Assembly (NCBI GenBank): GCA_051208035.1
Contig: JBPJFZ010000001.1
Coordinates: forward strand, 496,001-560,000
Source: JACKOB01 sp024234575
GTDB taxonomy: Bacteria; Pseudomonadota; Gammaproteobacteria; Pseudomonadales; Oleiphilaceae
Length of the DNA stretch: 64,000 bases
Direction: 5' to 3'
This document shows positions 18,384 through 25,954 of the stretch, one piece after another. Every line of letters begins with the position of its first letter. Within the stretch, counting starts at the first letter, position 1. The notes beneath the pieces were generated by a model. It was not told where the DNA came from. It saw only the letters and a list, made by a program, of their open reading frames with translations, and did not search any database. Both the position numbers and the translations under genes were made by a program.

Positions 18384-19313
18384 CTATCCGGTTACTTTTT
18401 CAATATAATTCTGCACCTCTTTCGCCAGCTCATCTGGCTGAAATTTTGATAGAAACCCATCACAGCCGACTTTCTCAACCATCGCCCGATTAAAACTGCC
18501 ACTGAGCGAGGTATGCAATACAATATGTATATCCTTTAACTTAGCGTTGTTTCTAATTTCAGTTGTCAGGCGATAGCCATCCATCTCGGGCATTTCTGCG
18601 TCAGTAATCAGCATTAACAACTCATCATGTATGTTGTCACACTCATCGGCCCATTTTTTAAGATAATTAAAGGCCTGTAACCCATTCGAGGCTGTCACAA
18701 CCTCCAACCCAAGCTTGTGAAGCGTACTTTTCGCCTGCGCAATCGCTACAGGAGAATCATCAACAATCATGATCTTTTTATCTTTAACCCGGCCAATCAG
18801 CCCTTCATTAACAATGTCAGGAGAAACATCGGTCGTAAACGGAACAATTTCCGAAAGCACTTTTTCAACATCGATAATTTCAACGATCTGGTCTTTATAA
18901 CGAGTAATTGCCGTCAGATAATGCGAGCGGCCCGCTCCTTTTGGAGGCGGCTGTATCTCCTCCCAATTCATGTTAACAATTCGGTCTACCGAGCCAACCA
19001 AAAATGCCTGAACGTTTCTATTATACTCAGTAACAATAATCGTGGAGTCTTTATCAACCTTATTTGCCGGCATTTTAATTGCCATACTTAAGTCAATAAC
19101 AGGCACAGTATTGCCTCGCAAGTGAGTAACACCACAAACAACCGGATGTCGATGCGGCATTAACGTCAGGTTTGGAAGTTTTAAAACCTCCTGCACCTTA
19201 AATACGTTAATGGCAAACACTTGCCGCCCTATCAACCTGAACATAAGCAATTCGAGACGGTTTTCGCCGACCAGCTGCGTACGCTGATCAACAGTATCCA
19301 AGACTCCCGCCAT
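18384..19313 (-). CDS. cheV: Chemotaxis coupling protein CheV (CheW-receiver fusion)
   Basis: 309 residues. A CheW-like coupling domain (about 15-165) includes VQEVLKLPNLTLMPHRHPVVCGV and HLRGNTVPVIDL in two blocks. It is fused to a receiver domain (about 180-305) starting KIMIVDDSPVA. The phosphoacceptor Asp lies in LITDAEMPEMDGY, and the conserved Thr and Lys are in LHTSLSG and FLSKFQPDEL. CheV links receptors to CheA and may act as a phosphate sink. It stands alone with its own terminator. The Cache chemoreceptor and flagellar genes are elsewhere in the window. Confidence 0.95.
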   Translation of the reverse strand: MAGVLDTVDQRTQLVGENRLELLMFRLIGRQVFAINVFKVQEVLKLPNLTLMPHRHPVVCGVTHLRGNTVPVIDLSMAIKMPANKVDKDSTIIVTEYNRNVQAFLVGSVDRIVNMNWEEIQPPPKGAGRSHYLTAITRYKDQIVEIIDVEKVLSEIVPFTTDVSPDIVNEGLIGRVKDKKIMIVDDSPVAIAQAKSTLHKLGLEVVTASNGLQAFNYLKKWADECDNIHDELLMLITDAEMPEMDGYRLTTEIRNNAKLKDIHIVLHTSLSGSFNRAMVEKVGCDGFLSKFQPDELAKEVQNYIEKVTG

Positions 19314-19481
19314 ACGTGCTTCCCCCGTTCCAAGCTTTTAACTACAACAATAAACCTTTAGGACAAGTGTAGCTCATCTTACCAATTAACAAAGAAATTG
19401 ACGGGTTTAGTAATGATGCGGCAGCTCCCCTGTTGACATATTAGCCAGGACAAAAATCCAAGAACTTATTCTGCTAAAAAA
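19314..19481. other. Spacer between cheV and the 7-bp array
   Basis: 168 bp without a gene. Going downstream of tRNA-Gly on the minus strand, the 7-bp array is followed by TTCTTTTTT and then AT-rich sequence. The T run could end the tRNA transcript, but I see no strong stem before it. Confidence 0.5.
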
Positions 19482-19644
19482 GAATTTGGAATTTGGAATT
19501 TGGAATTTGGAATTTGGAATTTGGAATTTGGAATTTGGAATTTGGAATTTGGAATTTGGAATTTGGAATTTGGAATTTGGAATTTGGAATTTGGAATTTG
19601 GAATTTGGAATTTGGAATTTGGAATTTGGAATTTGGAATTTGGA
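19482..19644 (-). repeat. Tandem array of about 23 copies of a 7-bp unit, fused to the tRNA-Gly 3' end
   Basis: 163 bp of perfect tandem repeat, unit GGAATTT on the plus strand, or TCCAAAT read with the tRNA. The first minus-strand unit begins with TCCA, which is exactly the discriminator base and CCA end of tRNA-Gly (19644-19641). Because 7 is not a multiple of 3, each strand has all or most frames open with the same cyclic heptapeptide (EFGIWNL forward, NSKFQIP reverse). That is a by-product of the repeat and not evidence for protein. There are no spacers, so it is not CRISPR. Confidence 0.97.
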
Positions 19645-19716
19645 GCGGGAAACGAGATTCGAACTCGCGACCCCAACCTTGGCAAGGTTGTGCTCTACCA
19701 ACTGAGCTATTCCCGC
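19641..19716 (-). tRNA. tRNA-Gly (anticodon GCC)
   Basis: 76 nt with encoded CCA. The acceptor stem GCGGGAA/TTCCCGC, the D-arm with AGCTCAGTTGGTAGAGC and the T-arm with GAGTTCGAATCTC are all intact. The anticodon loop sits in AACCTTGCCAAGGTT, giving GCC. The discriminator is U, as usual for bacterial tRNA-Gly. Its CCA end is also the first unit of the 7-bp array. Confidence 0.97.
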
Positions 19717-19785
19717 TTAATTCTAAATTATCTTAGCAATCAACACGTTATGAATAAAATGTTTGCCTTGCTTCAATGTGGGCGT

Positions 19786-19814
19786 ATTATATTTATGACT
19801 TTTTACTGATGCAA
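19786..19814 (-). promoter_or_regulatory. Promoter of tRNA-Gly
   Basis: On the minus strand TTGCAT (19814-19809), 17-bp spacer and perfect TATAAT (19791-19786), then a GC-rich ACGCCCAC discriminator typical of stable-RNA promoters. The start would be near 19779, about 63 nt before the tRNA. Confidence 0.75.
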
Positions 19815-19856
19815 GCGATTTTTTAAAATTTTAGTGATGGACCTCGCAAACCTGTC

Positions 19857-19892
19857 AGTTGTACTGTTTTCGACAAGAAAATCAGTACAACT
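19857..19892. repeat. 36-nt inverted repeat downstream of the TetR gene
   Basis: Perfect 10-bp arms AGTTGTACTG/CAGTACAACT. The inner TTTTC/GAAAA also pair, leaving loop GACAA and one bulged T. It lies 36 bp past the TetR stop. There is no T run, so it may be an RNA 3' stabiliser, a weak terminator or a protein-binding site. Confidence 0.6.
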
Positions 19893-19927
19893 TCTATTTA
19901 TTAAAAGGTGTACGCCCACCTTTATTC

Positions 19928-20656
19928 TTAATCCTTTGCGATTTGGTCGAGAATACCGTCAAGCAAACGCTTCCATACCCTGCGCACCGTGCCATCATTT
20001 AATATTCCATCATTGATAACACCATCATACTGCAAGCTATAAACAGTACTGATAATGATGGTTGCGTTTTCATCAGGTGATTTCGAACCCAAATCACGCA
20101 ACAAATTAGCAAGACTGCTCTGCCAGACTATTCGATACTTTCTGGCGATTGGCTTCAGCATTTCATCTCTGATGGACTCAAGCAAGAAAGCCTGCTCTGC
20201 TAAAATGTCATTCTTACGAAATCTTATTTGTGCATTAATGTATTGCACGCCAAGACTAACCACCTGATCACATAGCTTATCTCTTAATTCTTTTGATTTG
20301 GTTAGCTCATCATAGTCATGAGCGCTGATTAGCGATGCAAGCTGCCCATAAAAACTTTCGAGGTTTTTCTGACTATTTTCGGCGAAAAGCATAAAGGCAT
20401 CGCTTATCAACTCATCAATATCTTTAAAATAGTACGTTGTCGAAGCTAAAGGCACGCCAGCCTCTTTGGCTACTGACCGGTGCTTAACGCCTCGAATCCC
20501 CTCTTTGGCCACCAGACGCAGCGTTGCTTCCAGTATCAGCCGTCTACGATGCTCACTTTTTGCGCGTGCGGCTTTGCGCCCCTGATAATGGATGGAGTTC
20601 TTTAACGAGTCACCAACAGCCGCCTGAGCGACCTCTTTCGCAGATGCCTGAATCAT
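19928..20656 (-). CDS. TetR-family transcriptional regulator
   Basis: 242 residues. A TetR DNA-binding domain occupies about residues 33-85: RRLILEATLRLVAKEG leads into the helix-turn-helix KHRSVAKEAGVPLASTTYYFKDI. A helical ligand domain fills 90-240. An unusually long N-terminal arm of about 30 residues (Ala/Lys-rich) precedes the DNA-binding domain; a later start is possible. The targets are unknown. The upstream region carries paired TTGGTACAAA-type elements that could be its own operator. It is not an obvious PsrA ortholog. Confidence 0.88.
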   Translation of the reverse strand: MIQASAKEVAQAAVGDSLKNSIHYQGRKAARAKSEHRRRLILEATLRLVAKEGIRGVKHRSVAKEAGVPLASTTYYFKDIDELISDAFMLFAENSQKNLESFYGQLASLISAHDYDELTKSKELRDKLCDQVVSLGVQYINAQIRFRKNDILAEQAFLLESIRDEMLKPIARKYRIVWQSSLANLLRDLGSKSPDENATIIISTVYSLQYDGVINDGILNDGTVRRVWKRLLDGILDQIAKD

Positions 20657-21022
20657 GTTGTAATCCTTTTGACCTTGCAGAATAATCTTATTTGTTTTTT
20701 ATTGTCCGGGCATTCTATCAAATTGGTACAAACAATAAACGAACCAGTCCACTTTTTGACCAGCTAATTATGAGAAATTGTCCACATTTAACAATTGGTC
20801 ACTTTTTCCACTAAAACATATAGTTAGCCTGCGGGAATTTCGTTTTGTACCAAAAACAAAAGCGCAGCCTAATTATCTAACATGAATGGCAACTTGATTT
20901 GATTTACCACGCTGTCACCATCAACCAAGTAAAACCAGGAAATTGAGGTCAAACTAGCGGCAATAGTAACTCGACTGACTACCAATCCTGCACAATTAAC
21001 ATATATCCCTGGAATTTATCAC
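20657..21022. other. Divergent TetR/CbiX intergenic region with paired elements
   Basis: 366 bp. TTGGTACAAA at 20723-20732 and its exact reverse complement TTTGTACCAA at 20844-20853 lie about 110 bp apart. Between them are two similar tracts, CCACTTTTTGACC and GGTCACTTTTTCC. These may be operators of the adjacent TetR protein, possibly with looping. I see no gene here. Confidence 0.45.
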
Positions 21023-21400
21023 ATGCCAACAAAGCAGAATAAACTGACCATACTTTACTCACACGGCAGTAAAGACCCTCGCTGGAAGGAAGAGATGGAG
21101 ACACTGACAAAATCGGCCAAAGGGCTATCGGAAAATGTTCTAACAGCCTATATGGAGCTTTGCTCTCCCTCACTTGAGGAAATAATCCTTCACAAAGGCC
21201 AGGATTCAATCTCTTCCATTGATTTGCTGCCAATTTTTTTAGCAACCGGCAAGCACCTTAAGATTGATATTCCCGCGCAAGTAAAAGAACTGCAACAACA
21301 GTACGACATTAGAATCAACCTGTTACCTCCTATCGGACACCATCATTTGCTGGCCGAAACGATCAAGGTTATTACCGCTGAAAACATCAAGGAAGATTAA
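21023..21400 (+). CDS. CbiX-type short sirohydrochlorin chelatase-like protein
   Basis: 125-residue single-domain protein of the CbiX-short/SirB family, which inserts cobalt or iron into sirohydrochlorin. His14 in YSHGSKDPRW and His78 in FLATGKHLKIDIP match the two metal-handling His residues. LCSPSLEE is the usual intervening motif. The length fits the short form, which acts as a dimer. No cobalamin or sirohaem gene is next to it, so the metal and pathway are undetermined. The gene is divergent from the TetR regulator. Confidence 0.82.
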   Translation: MPTKQNKLTILYSHGSKDPRWKEEMETLTKSAKGLSENVLTAYMELCSPSLEEIILHKGQDSISSIDLLPIFLATGKHLKIDIPAQVKELQQQYDIRINLLPPIGHHHLLAETIKVITAENIKED

Positions 21401-21551
21401 ATACCGTCGCAGGGCCTGGTCAACTAATCTAAAAGCCAACACGACACGTAATAAAATGAAAGGCGTTTAGCCAGGCGAGTGCTTGGCAGCGCACTAACCC
21501 TGGCAAAGTAAGCGGCATAACTAAAACAATTTCTTACCGGATGATATCAAA

Positions 21552-22457
21552 ATGCATATTCTTCTAACCGGCGGTACCGGGTTTATTGGTCGTAAATTAG
21601 CGCAACGTCTTCACCATGCAGGGCACTCACTTACACTACTAACCAGACAATCCAAGAACGAAGTTGAGGCACTGTTTCCATTTTCGATTACATCTACACA
21701 TTCACTGTCGAATATTGGCGCGGACACAACGATTGACGCAATTATCAATCTTGCCGGTGCACCTATTGCAGACAGGAGGTGGTCTACACATCGCAAGCAG
21801 CTACTTGTTGACAGTCGGATTGATACAACAGCAAATGTCGTAGCACTGGTTAAAAGACTAACAAACAAACCCAAAGTTTTAATAAGCGGGTCGGCAGTGG
21901 GTTACTACGGTGATCAAGGGAGCAGAGTAGTCAATGAAAACACTCCTGCGCATGATGAGTTTACTCACCAGCTGTGCAAGGCATGGGAAAATAAAGCAAA
22001 CGAGTGTAAAGCACTAAATGTGCGCGTGGCATTACTTCGCACCGGGCTGGTATTAGGTGAGAGCGGTGGCTTCCTTAAGAAAATGCTCCCCGCGTTCAAA
22101 CTCGGTCTCGGCGGATCGCTAGGTGTCGGCAATCAATATATGCCCTGGATTCACATCAATGATATCGTTGAAATTATTATTAGATTGCTCGAAGACGAAA
22201 AACTCGTTGGCCCTATAAACGCCACAGCACCCAACCCAGTAACAAACACCCAATTTACCAAAACCTTAGGTACGCTGCTCCACCGCCCCACCTTTCTTAC
22301 TTTACCAGGTGGTCTTTTACAACTTATATTTGGCGAGATGGCGCGCCTGCTAACAACCGGGCAAAAAGCAGTACCCCAAAAACTTCTCGATAATGGCTTT
22401 AAGTTTCAATATGAGAACCTGTCTGCAGCACTAACAGAAGTTTTAACTGGAAAGTAA
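21552..22457 (+). CDS. TIGR01777-family NAD-dependent epimerase-like protein
   Basis: 301-residue extended short-chain dehydrogenase (YfcH-like). The N-terminus HILLTGGTGFIGRKLAQRL has the glycine motif for NAD(P). IINLAGAPIADRRWS is the family signature. GSAVGYYGDQG holds the YYG in place of the usual catalytic tyrosine motif. The C-terminal DUF1731-like part is recognisable (about 250-300, ALTEVL at the end). The reaction is not known for the family. It is 150 bp downstream of the CbiX-like gene, possibly as a separate unit. Confidence 0.88.
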   Translation: MHILLTGGTGFIGRKLAQRLHHAGHSLTLLTRQSKNEVEALFPFSITSTHSLSNIGADTTIDAIINLAGAPIADRRWSTHRKQLLVDSRIDTTANVVALVKRLTNKPKVLISGSAVGYYGDQGSRVVNENTPAHDEFTHQLCKAWENKANECKALNVRVALLRTGLVLGESGGFLKKMLPAFKLGLGGSLGVGNQYMPWIHINDIVEIIIRLLEDEKLVGPINATAPNPVTNTQFTKTLGTLLHRPTFLTLPGGLLQLIFGEMARLLTTGQKAVPQKLLDNGFKFQYENLSAALTEVLTGK

Positions 22458-22646
22458 CGACTTTTAGGTCTATTGTCGATATATCGTTTTTTATCAGTCA
22501 GTTAATGGTTTTATTGGATGTGAGTCACAGAAAGTATGCGCTGTGGTGCAGGTACTGACGAAGAAAACGCACGATACAGGCTATAGCTACTGGCTTTTCA
22601 CCCTTAAAACAATGATGACATTCGTTTCATATATCACCAGATCCAG

Positions 22647-23468
22647 ATGGACATAAGACTCTTAGCGCCCAAAAAACTGACAATAATCGCACTGTTTCTA
22701 TTTGGCTGGTTAGGTCTTGGCTGTACTGTCGTGGCAGAACACGCGCAAGAGCACCTGTACCAAAGCGAGCCATACGCCTCCCCTTTTAATATCAGCGTCG
22801 GCTATGTCGAGTTCCCTCCCTTTGAGTTTACCAATGAGAAGGGAGAAGCGGACGGTTTTTTTATTGACATGACCCGAAAAGTGCTCCTCCAGGCTGGCTA
22901 CAGCAGCACCTTCGTTGCGCTTCCGATATCACGGGTTTATTTATACTTGCAGGAAGGCAACATCGACCTCTGGCCCGGGCTCGCACAGGTACCCTCTCTA
23001 CAGGGTCACGTGTATGAGAGCAACTCCACACCGATGCACATAACCCTGTGCGCCTGGCATATTAAAAACTCACCCTCGATAAAATCGGTTGACGAACTCA
23101 AGGACAGGCCAATTATTCTGGTTAACGGATACACTTATGGGGGGCTGCTTTACAAGCTTACCGATCCTCATGCAGGATTCAACGTTGCCTTTACACCCAA
23201 CCATGTCAGTGGCTTAAACATGCTTAGTAAAAATCGCGGAGACTACTTCCTTAACTATCTCGAACCGGTCAAACTCGTACTGTCACAGTTTCCGAAAAAC
23301 GAATTTGTCTATTCGATGCTGAACACTCGTAAAGGTGCTTTCATTGTTTCAAAAAAAACACCCTATGCTGACAAGCTCATTCGGGACATAGATGCGTCTT
23401 ACGACACGCTCATCAAGAGTGGTGCCATTCGTGAGTATCAACCACCAAGTGGCCCAGAGCTCGACTAG
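22647..23468 (+). CDS. Exported solute-binding-like protein (SBP_bac_3 family)
   Basis: 273 residues. The signal region (about 1-30) contains LGCTVVAEH. The mature protein has a family 3 solute-binding fold: FNISVGYVEFPPFEFTNEKGEADGFFIDM is the first lobe, given here as overlapping pieces VGYVEFPPFEF and GFFIDM. LKDRPIILVNGYTYGGLL lies at the hinge. No permease or ATPase gene is adjacent, so it is probably a stand-alone periplasmic binding or sensory protein. The ligand is not predictable. The next gene begins 18 bp later and is probably cotranscribed. Confidence 0.8.
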   Translation: MDIRLLAPKKLTIIALFLFGWLGLGCTVVAEHAQEHLYQSEPYASPFNISVGYVEFPPFEFTNEKGEADGFFIDMTRKVLLQAGYSSTFVALPISRVYLYLQEGNIDLWPGLAQVPSLQGHVYESNSTPMHITLCAWHIKNSPSIKSVDELKDRPIILVNGYTYGGLLYKLTDPHAGFNVAFTPNHVSGLNMLSKNRGDYFLNYLEPVKLVLSQFPKNEFVYSMLNTRKGAFIVSKKTPYADKLIRDIDASYDTLIKSGAIREYQPPSGPELD

Positions 23469-23486
23469 AGCGCAAGAGCGATTCCA

Positions 23487-24032
23487 ATGCGTAATAAATC
23501 TGCCCTGACAGTTTTACTCTTTTGTCTCACAACCTTACAAGCTGAGGCGACGCAAAAAAAAACATACCAGTCTTGCAGCGTTCTTGCCAGTGAAGTATTT
23601 ACAGGGATCCAGCTCTATAGCAAAGGAATAGACCTAACAACGCTTTATCAAACATTGCCAGACATTAGTGAAAAGGCTAAGCAACGCCTTAAATCACTTT
23701 ACGCGAACATTGAAAAAAATGGCCTGATAGAAACGTATTCAAAAGCAAACTCACAATACTCACAGTGTTCAAAGTCAGCCTTTGACAGCTTTGGAAAACC
23801 ATCTAAAACGTCCATCGATTATCTTTTCTATATGTGCTCTGGTGAGAACAAGCTCAGATACGAAATAATTTTGGCCATATACCTTGGCGGAACTAAAGAA
23901 CAGGTTATTCCGCAAGTTCATGCAGGAAGGCGAGAACTGGCACTCTATCTTTACGATATTGTCGAAAAAAGCAAAATTGAGGGTGCTTTTGACTTTTCAG
24001 CAACGGAGTTGAAGCGCTGTTTGAATCAATAG
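23487..24032 (+). CDS. Exported Cys-containing protein of unknown function
   Basis: 181 residues with a signal peptide (about 1-21, ending LQAEATQ). The mature part is helical and has four Cys (in YQSCSV, YSQCSK, YMCSGE and KRCLNQ), which could form two disulfides in the periplasm. It follows the solute-binding-like gene by 18 bp, so the two probably work together. I do not recognise the family. Confidence 0.65.
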   Translation: MRNKSALTVLLFCLTTLQAEATQKKTYQSCSVLASEVFTGIQLYSKGIDLTTLYQTLPDISEKAKQRLKSLYANIEKNGLIETYSKANSQYSQCSKSAFDSFGKPSKTSIDYLFYMCSGENKLRYEIILAIYLGGTKEQVIPQVHAGRRELALYLYDIVEKSKIEGAFDFSATELKRCLNQ

Positions 24033-24072
24033 AACAACACATGATTTAAATTTCATTTGCTCAGGTTTTTTG

Positions 24073-24101
24073 TTGACAACCCTCAATCATCTACATAGAA
24101 T
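24073..24101 (+). promoter_or_regulatory. Promoter of tRNA-Glu
   Basis: TTGACA (24073-24078), 17-bp spacer and TAGAAT (24096-24101), followed by ACGCGCC. This is a strong stable-RNA promoter. It starts about 110 nt before the tRNA, and the leader can form a 7-bp hairpin (TTCGGTC/GACCGAA, 24116-24138). Confidence 0.8.
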
Positions 24102-24219
24102 ACGCGCCATCTTGATTCGGTCAGTCCTAGCGACCGAAACACTAAGTACGATCAGTCAGCAATTACGAAAGAAACTTCTAAAGCTGATAGCTTAAAAGTA
24201 CTGATAGATTACGGTTTAT

Positions 24220-24295
24220 GTCCCGTTCGTCTAGTGGCCTAGGACACCGCCCTTTCACGGCGGTAACAGGGGTTCGACTCCCCTACGGGATGCCA
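24220..24295 (+). tRNA. tRNA-Glu (anticodon TTC)
   Basis: 76 nt with encoded CCA. Acceptor stem GTCCCGT/ACGGGAT, anticodon stem-loop CCGCCCTTTCACGGCGG with TTC, and T-arm AGGGGTTCGACTCCCCT are intact. The D-arm has the GTCTAGTGGCCTAGGAC pattern usual for tRNA-Glu. Confidence 0.98.
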
Positions 24296-24301
24296 AATTA
24301 A

Positions 24302-24332
24302 AAAGCCTGATTATCTGATCAGGCTTTTTTTT
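24302..24332 (+). terminator. Intrinsic terminator of tRNA-Glu
   Basis: 10-bp stem AAAGCCTGAT/ATCAGGCTTT with loop TATCTG, ending in a run of eight T. Confidence 0.92.
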
Positions 24333-24427
24333 GCTCGCCACACCACCTCAAACACACAACCGCTTTAAATTTAACCAACATAAACTAGACTCATCATTGT
24401 TGATAATAAATACTGAGTCGTAAATTT

Positions 24428-25636
24428 ATGGATCATGAGAACGTTCTACTCGCCAGACAACCAATCTACGACCGCCAACAAAACATTTTTGCCTACGAAT
24501 TGCTTTTTCGCCCTGAAACGGGTGAAACTATCACTTCTTTTGATGGTAACGCAGCAACATCCCGGGTGTTGTTAAACGCCTTTACCGAATCCGATCTCAG
24601 CACTATCACAGGCAACACTGCCGCCTTCGTAAACTTTACTGAAGAACTTATTTTTTCACCCCCACCCTTCAACCCAGAAGGATTGGTCATTGAAATACTC
24701 GAAACGGTTGAAATATCACCGGAGCTTGTGCAGCAAATCAAACAGCTAAAACAAAAAGGTTATAAAATTGCCCTGGATGACTTTGTTATGGAGGAAAGGT
24801 ATCGTCCGCTGCTTGATTTGGCTGATATCATTAAACTTGAGCTGCCAGCTATGGACCCCATTGAACTCTTTGAAACGATTCAGGTATTCAAAGACAAGCC
24901 CTGTAAATTACTGGCTGAAAAGGTTGAAACACAAGGAGAGTTTCGGTTATGCCTGCAGCATGGCTGCGACTACTTTCAGGGGTACTACTTAAGCAAACCC
25001 GAGATAGTCAAAGGAAGGAAGTTGTCGGCCAACAAGCTATCTGTATTACAACTGCTAGCCGAACTACAAAGCCCTGCAGTAGACATTCCCCGCCTGAACT
25101 CAATTATTAGCAGAGACCCGACACTAAGCTACAAACTGCTCAAGCTCATCAACTCCGCCTCGTATCGGCGTGTAAAGCAGATAGACTCAATTCATATGGC
25201 AGTGATGCTGCTGGGAATCAGCAAGATCAAAAGCTGGGCATCTCTATTGGCCCTAAGCAAGCTTGATGACAAACCAGCGGCTCTGCATAAGATCGCGTTA
25301 CTGAGGGCCGCGATGTGCGAAAAAATAGCAGAACTTATCGCCCCAGAGCAAAAAGACATCTATTTTACAACCGGGCTATTATCCAGCCTGGATATCTTTT
25401 TCGACACGCCACTAAAAGACATTCTTGCTGAAATCCCTATAGACGAAACGATAAAGTCGGCACTTCTGGATTACAAAGGCAAGTTAGGTCTAGCCGCGCA
25501 CACTGTCAAAAATTATGAGCAGTCAAAATGGCAGGCTATACACTGGAAACTGCTAGAACGCTTTTCAATACTTCAGGCAGACTTAAATAAAATCTACCTG
25601 GCTAGCATTAGTTGGTCTGAAAGTCAGGATATTTAA
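24428..25636 (+). CDS. EAL-HDOD signalling protein with a degenerate EAL domain
   Basis: 402 residues of the YuxH/CdgJ type. The N-terminal EAL-like domain (about 1-205) begins LLARQPIYDRQQNIFAYELLFRP, here as QPIYDRQQNIFAYELLFR. The EAL motif reads ELL, and the DDFGTG loop reads DDFVME, so c-di-GMP hydrolysis is unlikely. QGYYLSKP marks the end of the domain. An HDOD domain follows (about 205-390, with SRDPTLSYKLLKLINSA and AVMLLGISKIKSW). Such proteins usually act in motility or virulence control by protein contacts. It is next to an active-looking GGDEF-EAL protein. Confidence 0.9.
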   Translation: MDHENVLLARQPIYDRQQNIFAYELLFRPETGETITSFDGNAATSRVLLNAFTESDLSTITGNTAAFVNFTEELIFSPPPFNPEGLVIEILETVEISPELVQQIKQLKQKGYKIALDDFVMEERYRPLLDLADIIKLELPAMDPIELFETIQVFKDKPCKLLAEKVETQGEFRLCLQHGCDYFQGYYLSKPEIVKGRKLSANKLSVLQLLAELQSPAVDIPRLNSIISRDPTLSYKLLKLINSASYRRVKQIDSIHMAVMLLGISKIKSWASLLALSKLDDKPAALHKIALLRAAMCEKIAELIAPEQKDIYFTTGLLSSLDIFFDTPLKDILAEIPIDETIKSALLDYKGKLGLAAHTVKNYEQSKWQAIHWKLLERFSILQADLNKIYLASISWSESQDI

Positions 25637-25671
25637 GTGTAAACAGGACAAACCAGCGCTACCCCGAAGCG

Positions 25672-25800
25672 CTACTTCCCCTGGCGACGCCGCTCGCTTT
25701 TTTCACCCTCTTTGACGAACGCATAAACGATCCCAGCTGTAACCAAAACGACCGAGCCAACCGTTAACAGACTGGTAATTATTATCGTGTCCATATACAT
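25672..25800 (-). CDS. Small single-pass membrane protein (42 residues)
   Basis: The open frame reads MYMDTIIITSLLTVGSVVLV, then TAGIVYAFVKEGEKSERRRQ and GK. It has one membrane helix (about 4-29) and a strongly charged C-terminal tail. The ATG at 25800 was chosen because GAGGG lies 6 nt upstream. An upstream in-frame start (25896) would add 32 residues and has no such site. The positive tail predicts N-out, C-in orientation. It lies convergent to the EAL-HDOD gene and divergent from the GGDEF-EAL gene. Probably real, function unknown. Confidence 0.55.
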   Translation of the reverse strand: MYMDTIIITSLLTVGSVVLVTAGIVYAFVKEGEKSERRRQGK

Positions 25801-25954
25801 AACATAACCCTCATTATTATTGCGTGTATTCATATTACCCAATTCAATATTTCTCTTTTTGACCTCCGTCAAAACCATCCCTATGAAAAACTGCACATTT
25901 TCAAAAATACTGGTCTATTCTTTTAGTGTTACATTGCAGTGATAAAACAGATAA

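Noticed and set aside
19482..19644. CRISPR-like array
   Set aside because: Contiguous 7-bp units with no spacers, no cas genes.
19474..19809. Open frames through the 7-bp array encoding repeated EFGIWNL or NSKFQIP
   Set aside because: All frames are open because 7 is coprime to 3 and the unit has no stop; they overlap tRNA-Gly and have no ribosome site.
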